The notes beneath the pieces are model-generated. The model was given only the letters and a program-made list of their open reading frames with translations. It was not told where the DNA came from and ran no database searches. Source: Diphasiastrum complanatum (lineage: Eukaryota; Streptophyta; Lycopodiopsida; Lycopodiales; Lycopodiaceae). Taken from it: a stretch of DNA of 64,000 bases. Location of the stretch: NCBI GenBank assembly GCA_029204225.1, contig CM055100.1:54745597-54809596 (forward strand), in the 5' to 3' direction. Positions 46,371-57,960 of the stretch are shown one piece after another. A program made the translations under genes and the position numbers. Position 1 is the first letter of the stretch, and each line of letters starts with the position of its first letter.

Positions 46371-46651
46371 TCAAACACTATACATCATGATTAGCCATGG
46401 CTTCCAAGGCATTTGTACACTTGAAGATACACCAATTAAACTATTAAGTGCTTACATAATATTGGCATAGACAACTTGCCTCGCTTGATCCATATGATTG
46501 AGCCTTGATGGCTCCATCTTGATACTCATGGTTATTCTTGGAGTCCTCGGGTCTTGAGCTTGCTCCTCCACTTGACTTGACTCCACCATCAATGAATTGA
46601 ATAAGGTGTTGATCCAAAGGTCTTCTTCAAGTTTACAAATCTTCCACTCTT

Positions 46652-46656
46652 GAAAG
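46652..46656 (+). repeat. Target-site duplication of element F, left
   Basis: GAAAG directly before the TGTTGG start of the 5' LTR. The same five bases follow the 3' LTR at 49246-49250. Confidence 0.8.
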
Positions 46657-47152
46657 TGTTGGATTTCAATGCTCAACCTCAAATCCTTTTGTTAATGAGC
46701 ATCCTTAAAGTTGAAAACAAAATTATCCCAGCACCTTCGAACCTATTCGGTTCGGATAGGTGGGTCTAATTTTTTTGACCCTGGGAAATTCGACCCTCAG
46801 CATATTTTCAACCCTATGTATATTTTTTTATCCTTTGTATTAAAACCAACCCTATGTAATTTTCGACTTCGCGTTGGCAGTCTGCCTACTTTGTACATGT
46901 CTTTATAGTTACAAGGCAGTTTTAATTAATATAGAAGATAGCATTCAATACGAGTTAGTTGTAGATATTTTCAGTATATCTAATTCTAGAATCTTCATCA
47001 GAAAACTTCTTCTGATAATTCTAAGTCTGATAATTTGTTAATCTATATCAGCATTATCACGCTCAACAAGCTGAAGTTATAACTTCAGGAAATTGTACTC
47101 ATTGTTGATAATAATCAGAGTGCGATTTGTCCTATTGATGTTATTGGTCATT
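46657..47152 (+). mobile_element. 5' LTR of copia element F, 3' end deleted
   Basis: It starts TGTTGGATTTCAATG and aligns with the 3' LTR at 48536. Relative to that LTR it lacks about 85 bp (after GTTGAAAAC) and everything past TATTGGTCATT, so about 115 bp of LTR end and the primer site are missing. At 47153 it passes directly into RT coding sequence. Confidence 0.85.
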
Positions 47153-48526
47153 AATGGATATTCAAGATGAAGTATGATGTTAAAGGTAGGCTAAATCGAT
47201 ACAAAACCAGACTGGTCACCAAAGGTTATTCCCAAAATCTAGATCTGGACTATTCCAAAACCTTCAGCCCAGTTGTCAAGCATGCTTCGATCAGACTACT
47301 ACTCTCCTTTGCAGCTGCAGCAAATCTCGAAGTGGATGTCCAGACCGCTTTCCTCAACGGAACTTTCATGTCACAGCCAGAAGGATACGAGCTAAGGGGT
47401 AAGCAACACCTTTCACAAGGCACTCTATGGGCTGAAATAGTCACCCAGAGCTTGGTTTCAAGAATTATATACATTCCATATTGAGAATGGTTTTATTCCA
47501 AACTTAGCAGACTCGAATGTCTATTACAAATATGTATCGGATTTCTTCTTCATCATCTCTCTCTATGTAGTTGACACTCTACTATTCAGTAACAATCTGA
47601 ATTTGATGAAGGAGACGAAATGCATGCTGGCCAAGGAGTACAAAATGACTGATATGGGTCCATCCCACTATTGTCTCGGAATCAAAATTTTTTGAATTCG
47701 ACCCAACAGATTGATTTTTATCAACCAACAGAGATATCTCACCAACGTGTTGGAAAGGTATGGAATGGCTAACTACAAACCGTAGTCTATTTCCGCTCGA
47801 CCTTGGACTGAAGCTGTCAAAGGAACAATCTCCTCAAATTGAGGCATAAAAGGAGGAGATGAAGCAATATCCATTTCACTCCATCATCGGCTCACTGATG
47901 TATGCACCTTGCATACTCAATCAATTCACTCAGTCAGTTCCTATCAAATTCGGGACTAATGCATTGAAAAGCACTCTTAAAAGTCATGAAGTACATTCAA
48001 ACAACCAAACATCTCAGCATATGCTATGGAGGCAGCCAATCTGCCAATATTATAGACGGCTACACAGTTGTAGATTTGGTAGTGGACGTTGATACCAGAA
48101 GATCGACTTTTGGATTTGTATTTTTATATAATCAAGGTCCAATCTCTTGGAACAGCCAAAAGCAGACCTCAATAGCATTATCATCAACTGAATCAGAATA
48201 CATTGTTGTCACGGATGCTACTGAGGCAATTTGGCTGAGGCACTTGCTAGTAGAAATCGACCTTGCACAGTCACATCCAACAACCATTTTTTGTGACAAT
48301 CAAAACACTATTGCTTTCTCTCTCTCAATCCGAAATTTCATTCACAAAACAAGCATATTGAAATTAGGTATCATTATTTAAGAGAGAAATGCAAAGCAAG
48401 GAGGTATCATTTTGCTGGACAGAATCAATGGCAGCATATTACTTTACAAAGGCCCTATCAAAGGAGCATAATCTCAGATTCAAGACATCTTAAATCTGAA
48501 GATCAAAACTTTCCAGGATCCACATT
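47153..48526 (+). pseudogene. Copia element F, RT and RNase H remnant
   Basis: It opens WIFKMKYDVKGRLNRYKTRL, AKG-type YSQ, FSPVVKHASIRLLLSFAAA, VDVQTAFLNGTF and MSQPEGYEL. The catalytic loop reads YVVD (47564-47575) in place of YVDD. After frame breaks come YKMTDMGPSHYCLGIKI and the RNase H (VDVDTRRSTFGFVFLYNQGPISWNS, SIALSSTESEY, HLLVEIDL). Gag, protease, integrase and the RT start are deleted. Confidence 0.88.
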
Positions 48527-48535
48527 AAGGGGGAG
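48527..48535 (+). promoter_or_regulatory. Polypurine tract of element F
   Basis: AAGGGGGAG immediately precedes the 3' LTR start (TGTTGG at 48536), as required for plus-strand priming. Confidence 0.85.
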
Positions 48536-49245
48536 TGTTGGATTTCAATGTTCAGCATCAAATCCTTTTGTTAATGAGCATCTTGAAAGTTGAAAATAGA
48601 AGGCTCAAATTTTTTCTTAGCAGGAAAATTTCAACCCTGGGTCAGATCGAATCGGTTCGGATTTATTTGACCCTTCACTAAATTATCCGAGCACCTTTGA
48701 ACTTGTTCGGTTTGGATTGAGTCTAATTTTTCCGACCCCAGGAAATTTGACCCTCAGCATATTTTCGACCTAGTGTATATTTTTTGATCCAAGTGTATAA
48801 AAACCAAACTTATGTAATTTTCGATATTGTCGGTCAAAAATCCGACCCAACGACATTACGTTGGTAGTTCGCCTACTTTGTACATGTCTTTACAGTTACA
48901 AGGTGGTTGTAATTAATATAGAAGATAGAATGCGAGTTAGTTGTAGATATTTTCAGTATATCTAATCTTAAAATCTTCATCATAAAACTTCTTTTGATAA
49001 TTCCAAGTCTGATAATTTGTTAATTTGTATCAGCGTTATCACGCTCAACAAGATGAAGTAATAACTTCATGCAATTGTACTCATTGTTGATAATAATCAG
49101 AGTGTGATTTGTCCTACTGATGTTATTGGTCATTGTGCATTTGTTTGAATCCATCATTTGAACTATTTTGCTACTAACTGTGGCGTTTCCGATCGACGCA
49201 TCTAGCTCGCTCCCAGCTTCTGCACAAACCCACTGATTTTCGACA
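48536..49245 (+). mobile_element. 3' LTR of copia element F (710 bp)
   Basis: It runs from TGTTGG to CGACA with TG...CA ends and is followed by GAAAG (49246-49250), which matches the left flank at 46652-46656. The last 290 bp recur as the isolated fragment at 8786-9076. Confidence 0.9.
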
Positions 49246-49269
49246 GAAAGATCACATTTCCACAACTTC

Positions 49270-50525
49270 TTTGGTGGAAAACATGTAGATTCTACAATCT
49301 CTACTTGAAGAGCAAAACATTAAACCATTATTTCTATCATTGAAGTAGGATAATCTCGGTCCTTACATTGGAATAATCATGCACAAAGCATGTGGACACA
49401 AAGATTTCCAAAACAAATGATGTTTCATCTTTTATGACTCTATTCAAACTATTACAAAAATAATTATCCAATGAAATTGCGTTATCAACAACAAATGTAG
49501 ATTTGAAAGCATCTAATTTCATTGTCTTGTCATACAAAGTACTAAACACCTTGAATCTTAAAGATAAGAAACAAGCCACTTTATGCCTACTAATACTATC
49601 CAAAAAGTATTCAAAGATAGTATGCTCTCCAATGCTCTCCACCCTTGCAAGATGCACACTTGAATGGCCAGTTTGCATGCAATTTGATGACTCGGCCTTT
49701 GTCATTGAGGAACTCCTTGGAACTCTCATGCTTTGTGGCTAATCTTCAAGATCTTCCTCCTTTTGATGCTCCTCCTCAATGCTAGCAAGATCACACTTTG
49801 CCAAGATCTCCACTTGAGAGATCTCCTCCTTTGCCAAGCTGACATTCTCAAAAGCAATATTAGTTTCCAATTTTAAACAATCTTCTATGTTTAAATCCTT
49901 TTTCAATGCAAACATCATTCTTCAAAATGGAACAAACTCTATGCTTAAAGTGAACATCCAAACCACTTTCTAAAAGTTGAACAACACTTAGCATATTCTT
50001 GGTAATTGATGGTACATAAAGGACATTTTCTAGATCCATACTTATTGAGGATTCTAGATACAAAGAGATGGTACCAACACCATCTATCCTACATTCTTCA
50101 TCACTGGTAGTAAAGACTAACTTCTTAGCATCATTGAATGAGTGTAAAGTTGAGAAAAAGTCATTTTCACAAGTCATGTGAGAGCTCGCCCCACTATCAA
50201 TCCACCATGTGTCTCTTGAATTGCTATTGCTTGTTGGTGAGGATGTAGATGCCATCAAGAATACATCCACTTCATCCTCATTCTTTTTAGGTGCAAGGTT
50301 TCCTTGTTTGTCCTCCTCCTCTTGTGCTCTTAATCTCTTGTAGCATTCGGATGCATAATGCCCCTTCTTTTCACAAAAGAAGCATTTTTGCTTTGACTAG
50401 TCCTTTGCCTTTGAGCTTGATGCTTGATCCACTTCCTTTGCATGATCCTTCTTGGATCCATTGGTCTTCTTCTTGCCCTTGAATGAGAAATTTATTCTCT
50501 CATCTCCATTTTGCAATGATAAGAA
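49270..50525 (-). pseudogene. Ty1/copia fragment D, gag end and protease
   Basis: Minus strand. A CX2CX4HX4C knuckle (CFFCEKKGHYASEC) lies near 50345-50395. The frame 50270-49860 reads TWWIDSGASSHMTCENDF with an intact DSG, then VLYVPSITKNMLSVVQLLESG. To the left the frame decays (about 49860-49270). No integrase or RT follows. It lies directly against fragment C on its right, with a junction near 50525. Confidence 0.75.
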
Positions 50526-53044
50526 ACTCATCCTCAGGGCTGAAAATCTATGAATAATCTAAATCTGAAATCTGTGAAAAACCTTTGGCAATCAGTCTAG
50601 TCTTGTATCGACTTAGTTTTCCTCCAGTTTCATACTTTGCTTGAATATCCATTTTCATGGAATTGTATTTTGATGCTTTGGCATCTCTGTTACATACCAT
50701 ATCTGATTATCAATTAGAGAATCGAATTTTGTGTCCACCATCGTAGCTTTCCATTGATCAACATCTCGAGTTGACATTGCCTCTGATATAGTGCATGGTT
50801 CTTGACAAAGTAGTAAGTTGGATCATCCATAAATCGAGATGGAGGCTATCTATATCAATTCGATCTTCTGGGTTGAACTTCAATTTTTCTGATGTGATTT
50901 GACTCACTGTTTGAGTCTGTATCGATTTTTTGACATTCAATTCTGGAGTTAGTTTCGATTCCAGGATTATAATTTTTTGGAGCTTTTCCCTTGTGGTCAA
51001 AGAACTGATCTTCCACAAAAATGATGTCTCTACTTGTGAATGACTTATGTGTGTTCGGATTGTAGAGTTTGTATGCGTTGTGATTTGGAAAATAGCTAAT
51101 GAAAATCAATTTTTTGCTAGTATCGTCTGGCTTCTTGTTTAAATCGACAAGGATATGAGAGTAAGCAATGTATCCAAAAACTCGAATGTGCTTGAGTGAG
51201 GGTTTCAATCTTGTCCATACCTCATAAGGTGTTTTGTTGTTTAGAGCTTTTCTAATGAATTGATTCTATAGATAGGTACAGTCGTGATAGCTTCTGCCTA
51301 GAATTTCTTTGGAAGAGAGGCATGGGTCAGCATGCTCTTGGCACTTTCGATTAGTATTTGATTCTTCTTTCAGCTATACCATTGGACTGAGGTAAATAGT
51401 TGGTTGTAAATTATTGGTGCATTCCATTCGTCTTGCAGAACTCCTTGAATTTGGTGGAGATAAATTTCCCCCCTCCATCAGTGCATAGAGTCTCGCTTTT
51501 TCTCTGTCTAATTTTCAACAGATGCCTTGGTTATTTGAAAAGTTTGAATGCTTCATATTTTTTTTTTCAGAAAGTAGGGAATAGTTCTTCGAGAAAATTC
51601 ATCAATGAATGTTAGAAAATAAATGGCTCCCCTTGTGGAAACAGTTTGCATAGGGCCACAAATGTCACTATGTACAAGATCTAGCAAATCTCTAGAAGAA
51701 TGAACTAAATCAGAAATGAATGGACTTCTAGCATGTTTGTTGATTATATAGCCTTCACAAGGAGAAGTTGATTTGCTAATAGAAGCAAGATCTTGGACTA
51801 AATTCAGATTTGACATTTGTTGAATACTATTGAAATTTAAATGGCCTAATCTAAAATGCAACAACATATCAATCGATTCAGAAATAGAAGTGTAAAGAGC
51901 TTGACTATTTGTCGAGTAACAATGGCTTAGGTTGTAAAGATAGCCATATTTCCTACCGAAAGCTAAAACTTTTCCTCTATATTGAATTTGACCCAATGAC
52001 CAGAATCAGTAATTCTGCTTATTGAAAGTAGTTTTTTAGTAAGGTTTGGAACGTGAAGAACATTGGACAAAAATTTTACATAACTTTTATAAAATTTGAT
52101 CTTGACAGTTCCTTCTCCCTTAATAGTATGAGATGAGTTGTCTCTTAATTGTACAACTCTAGAATGGGTCCTCTTGTCGCTGGGTCAAGTGACTGATAGT
52201 TGTAGCATTTGCTTGTTGTTGTTAGAACTGCTTCTTCTTTTCATTGTTGTATTTCAATGTCCTGCAGTCCTTAATAAGGTGACTAGTCCTCTTACAATAT
52301 TTATAGAATAGTTTCTGTCTTGGCTGGAATGATGAAGACTCTGAATTTGATTCTAAATTCAATCTAGACTGCATGTTGCTCTTCTTGTCAAAATAGTCTG
52401 AATTTGTAGATCTCTTGGATCTAAACTTCTAGTTTTTCTTTGAGAATAGAGCTTGAGGATCCAATCATGAGCTGGAGGGGAATCCATTTCGTCTTATCTC
52501 CTCTTGGAGTAGCATTGAGATGACTCTTCATAGAGTGAGATGTTGCTGAGTTGAGATAGACGTAATCTAGGTCTTGAAAACTTCAAGTAGACTTGATAGT
52601 AGAGTCATTATTGCTTTCAAATCTTCAATCACTAAGCCGGTTGTAGTCATCTGCTCCATGAGATTATTTAATGTGAGATGACTCAAAATATTGTCTACAT
52701 CATACATTCTTAATGTAAAGAATTTCTTCCTCAAATATAACTTGGATGTAACAGCCCTGATATCATGGAGGGTTGCTAGGATGTCCCAAACGTCCTTAGT
52801 GGTTTGAGCAGTTCAAATATGGCTGATTTGAGTTAATATTCAGAGTAATAAAGACAAATGCCTTGCCATCTCTTTGTCTCCATTTGGTGATGTTGGTTGC
52901 ATTGACCTCAGGCTTGACCTCCATGCCATCAATGATGTCCCATAGTTCTTTGGCAAGTAGTACGACTTTCATCTTGAACTTCCAGAGATGGTAGTTTTCT
53001 CCATCAAGTTTGTCCATCAGAGATGAACTATACGATGTATCCAA
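50526..53044 (-). mobile_element. Ty1/copia element C, gag to RT start, degraded
   Basis: Minus strand. Gag from 53044 (ATG): LMDKLDGENYHLWKFKMKVV, breaking at 52796. A protease remnant lies around 52150-52000 (TIKGEGTVKIKF, VLHVPNLTKKLLSISRI). Integrase 51996-51553: LHFRLGHLNFNSIQQMS and DLVHSDICGPMQTVSTRGAI, continuing in other frames. The 51208-50855 frame is the integrase C-terminal region (LKHIRVFGYIAYSH). RT starts KYETGGKLSRYKTRLIAKGF and ends near 50525 at FSP. No LTR or primer site is visible at 53045. Confidence 0.85.
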
Positions 53045-53049
53045 TCTGG

Positions 53050-53420
53050 TGAAGAGAGTTTTTTAGCGACATTTGTCTGATGTCCCCAGCGATGCTTGGT
53101 CATGAATGTCACCGTGTGATGCTTTGTAAATTGGTCAGAAAAATGAGACCCAAAACCAATTTTTGGAAAGCGATTTAGCGACAGTTACTAATCATCGCTA
53201 TGCGATGAACAAAGAGAGCGACATTACAACAACGACTGAGCAATGACTAAGCATCTCCATGACATAATTGTCATCAGACAACGCTGTAATAATATTGCAG
53301 ACTATAAAACTCGAGGTATGGTTTTTTTAATAACAATGCGACAAATATTGAATGTGGCTAGGCAACGGACAAAGTAAGTGACGTTCTAGTGATGACTAAG
53401 CATCTCCATGGCGAATTTAT
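53050..53420. repeat. AGCGACA-type motif cluster, possible DNA-transposon end
   Basis: TTTTTTAGCGACATTTG, AGCGATTTAGCGACAG, GAGCGACATT and two copies of GACTAAGCATCTCCATG (about 53248 and 53394) occur within 370 bp. Motif clusters of this kind are common near CACTA termini, but no CACTA terminus is identified. Confidence 0.3.
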
Positions 53421-53583
53421 TGCATGTGGATCTTGTTGTTTGATTAATTGATCAACGTTACCATTCAAGAGATGATTTGATTGAGATTCTAGTGTTTGGT
53501 TGGTGGAGTTGGTGGTATCACTAATGATGTCTTGAGTGCACATTGGTGTGGCTATAAAAGAATGTAAACACGTGGAGAAAGAG

Positions 53584-53587
<4 letters not shown>

Positions 53588-53651
<64 letters not shown>
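53588..53651 (+). repeat. (CT)n microsatellite, about 64 bp
   Basis: Pure CT run. A (GA)n run, complementary to it, begins 325 bp downstream. Confidence 0.97.
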
Positions 53652-53655
<4 letters not shown>

Positions 53656-53974
53656 CATGCTTATACATGAGTTCTCTTGGGTTCATCTATCCATTGGTGC
53701 ACTATCTTGATGATATCTTGCAATCTTGTGTGTAGAATGATCATATTTTGCTATTTTTGGATCCACACGTGAGAAATACAGTAGGGTACTATTATTTTAC
53801 AGAAAACAACTTCATTTTATCATATATTTGATGTTTGATCAAATTCTTATTGAGTTTGCATCTCTTTCATTGAGCAGATGCTGATTTTTCTACATTGGCA
53901 ATGTTGTAAATTGTGTTGACTTTCTAACCAAAGATCAAAGGAGCATTTTGTATCTTAGTGATCTAAAATTATTC

Positions 53975-53975
<1 letters not shown>

Positions 53976-54064
<89 letters not shown>
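53976..54064 (+). repeat. (GA)n microsatellite, about 88 bp
   Basis: Pure GA run after ATTCGC. Together with the CT run at 53588 it forms an inverted pair that could fold back. Confidence 0.97.
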
Positions 54065-55228
<1,164 letters not shown>

Positions 55229-56109
55229 AATGTGCGTTAGCCAAATTTTTGACACCAAAAATCGGGCTAATTTACGGACCAATTTTGCTATGATATGTAA
55301 TTTAGCATGTAAAAGCCGCACAAGTGCAATGTAAAAATGGCTGGAAATCGCCAATAGATAGAGGTCCCAACCTGCCCGTAATGTGGCTAGAAGAAATTAT
55401 GGCCTAAGAGTTGGCCTTTAAAATATTTGACGGCCTTTAGAAAAGAAAATCGGCCTATAAGTATAGTTTCAGCTACTATGCCAAAATCTGGCAATGTACC
55501 GTGATTTTCGATACTAATATAAAAACCAAAGTATTGTGTTTTCAAGTTGTTGCTCAGTGTGAAGAGGGGGTTCAATCACCAAAATTGCGGAATTACAAAT
55601 TGAAAATCAAATGGTCAAGGATAAGGGGGCCTACAAATTGCAATATAAGAAAAGACCAATGTCAAAGAAAAGAAAAGAGAAAAAGAGAGCATGACCAAAT
55701 TGTCAATGGACCAAAAGCTAGAGAAATTAGCCATGCAGCCTCCTAATAGCCACATGGGGAAAAGCAAATGGATCATAAATGCCAAAGGGGGGGGGGGGGT
55801 TGGGGGGGGGGGCAAAATTAAAGTTGTGCTTCATTAATAGGCTTAAGAGAAAAAAAATCACATGGCACTAGTTAGGAGGGCAACTCTACTAGCCACATTC
55901 CAAAAAGGCCAAATCAAGTTTAATGCAAAAGCAAGGTTTGAAGGCACTTAATGTTGGATTTTTTGTGATTCAAACATTTAAGAACTCCATATGCCAAAAA
56001 ACTAATAGGCATGAGAGATGCTCTTTCATAAACACATGCTGAAATGTTCAATCAACATTCAATGCCTTAGAATTGACTGATGCATGGCTGAGAAAAGTAA
56101 AGAGATTGA
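55229..56109. other. Gene-free stretch with G-runs
   Basis: No coding signal. At 55786-55812 two long G-runs (13 and 11 G) are separated by TT, inside an otherwise A-rich region. Confidence 0.5.
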
Positions 56110-56596
56110 TGCGAAATTGGCTTCGCGAACGTCAAACAATTCAGATGGATTTCAGATATGATTGTTGGTCACTACCAGATGTATCATTCCTACAGTCCTC
56201 CAGAATGTAGACATAAACTGCTAATCTACGTTTTGATTAACACAACATTCAACAAAATTCAACCAGTGTGTAAAATTGATTAAATGAGTGAATGAGATAC
56301 ACAAACGATGGCGGACAACAATTCATTCAGGATTAGACAAGATAAGAGTGATATGTGCGTAATGGCTACAATATCATCTATTGATATTCTCGCTGTATGA
56401 CAGACCCACACAACGCGTTGGCGTGATAGAAGCGGTGCTCTCCCACGAGCAATGTCTCATTTACTAGCGGACTTCTTGGATCTATGTGGATCTTGCTTAC
56501 AAAACTTGTCTCGCTCGCAAGCGAACTTCTATTATGTATTCTGTCTATCTATCTTGCTTACTAGCATTAGACTATTATATCATGCATCAACCAGAA
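56110..56596 (-). mobile_element. LTR (left copy) of a short LTR element
   Basis: It matches 57464-57960 over its whole length (ATTGGCTTCGCGAACGTC, ATTCCTACAGTCCTCC, TTACTAGCGGACTTCTTGGA, ATCATGCATCAACCAGAA). Small indels and substitutions are present, so the pair is not recent. The orientation is inferred from the gag remnant and primer-site-like sequence. The outer base-exact ends are uncertain. Confidence 0.8.
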
Positions 56597-57019
56597 GGTA
56601 TATAATCGCGTCGTGTAACTTCTAGATTAGAGTGATTAAACATCTACAAGTAATCACAAATTACAAGAGTGGCAGATTAGCCACGACCTAGAGTGCATCT
56701 GCTGATGTCATGATATCAGATCAGATATCTGTACTTCTTGGTACTTGCATGATCTTGTTGATCATTTTTGGAATGTGAGGGTCGAAAAAGACGTCGCAAT
56801 GATTTTTGTGTCGCTTAGTGTCTTTTGACTTTCGCGTCGTCTGACTTTCTCCCGCTGTACCGCAAAAAATTCTCTTTCGCAAATTTTTCACGTTCGTGTC
56901 TTTTCGTCAAGGTGTTCTGCATTTTTCTGCACTAGAATTGTGTAGTGACAAGAAGAGATCTTTCATCTTCCTTACAAAATATGTGAGGTCTTTTCTATCC
57001 CACTGTATTGTCAGCTGAT

Positions 57020-57370
57020 TTTCTAACATCATTATTTGATTTCGTGATTTCGTTTGAAATCTCATGAGCAGTGTATCTCACATCTCCTTTGCCTTGGAGA
57101 GTGTATCCAGGTCAAGCGTGTATCTTCGATGGAAGATGATAGAAAGGCTACTACCTTGTCATTTGTCTCCCTCCACTCGCGTAGCTCTTTGCCTGATGTT
57201 GTAGTCATCTCCTCTGTGCCATCCACCCAGGGAAATAAAATTTCACCCTTCAATATCAGTGAGGTCTTAACTTTCCATACTAGAAAGTTAGACCTTGAAG
57301 AATCCAGAACTGTACAGATCTTGGATTGAATGATGCTGATTAAAGCCATTGCTTCTGAATTCGTGTTCAC
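57020..57370 (-). pseudogene. Copia gag fragment inside the short LTR element
   Basis: Minus strand from about 57370: FLVWKVKTSLILKGEILFPW, REWRETNDKVVAFLSSSIED. The W-K-V-K...R-ETNDKVVAFL spacing matches the N-terminal part of copia gag. It breaks near 57062. It is the only coding remnant between the two LTRs. Confidence 0.65.
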
Positions 57371-57463
57371 TTGTTGATGATTGATCGTTGAATGCTTTAG
57401 CCCCTTTAATCTAATAGCCTTCGGCTATATTAGACTCTGACAAGATGGATCTGGTACCACTTA

Positions 57464-57960
57464 TGCAAAATTGGCTTCGCGAACGTCAAACAATTCAGAT
57501 GGATTTCAGATATGATTGTTGGTCACTGCCAACTGTATCATTCCTACAGTCCTCCAAAATGTAGACAGACACTGTTGATCTACGTTTTGATTAACACAAT
57601 ATTCAACAAAATTCAACTAGTGTGCAGAATGATAAAATGAGTGAATGAGATACACAAATGATGGCGGATAGCAACTCATTCAAGATTAGACAAGATAAGA
57701 GTGATATATGCGTAATGGCTACAATATCATCTATTAATCTTCTCATTTTTTGTGCTCTGTATAATAGACCCACACAAAGCATTGGTGTGAGAGAAGTGAT
57801 GTTCTCCCATGAGTAATGTCTTGCTTACTAGCGGACTTCTTGGATCTCTATGGATCTTGCTTACAGAACTTGTCTCGCTCACAGGTGGACTTCTATTCTG
57901 TATCCTATCTATCTATCTTGCTTACTAGCATTAGACTACTATATCATGCATCAACCAGAA
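57464..57960 (-). mobile_element. LTR (right copy, 5') of a short LTR element
   Basis: Partner of 56110-56596. On the minus strand it ends ...TTTTGCA at 57464, two or three bases before TGGTACCAGATCC (57447-57459), which resembles a plant primer site with changes. The whole element is therefore about 1.85 kb, internally deleted, with about 870 bp between LTRs. Confidence 0.75.
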
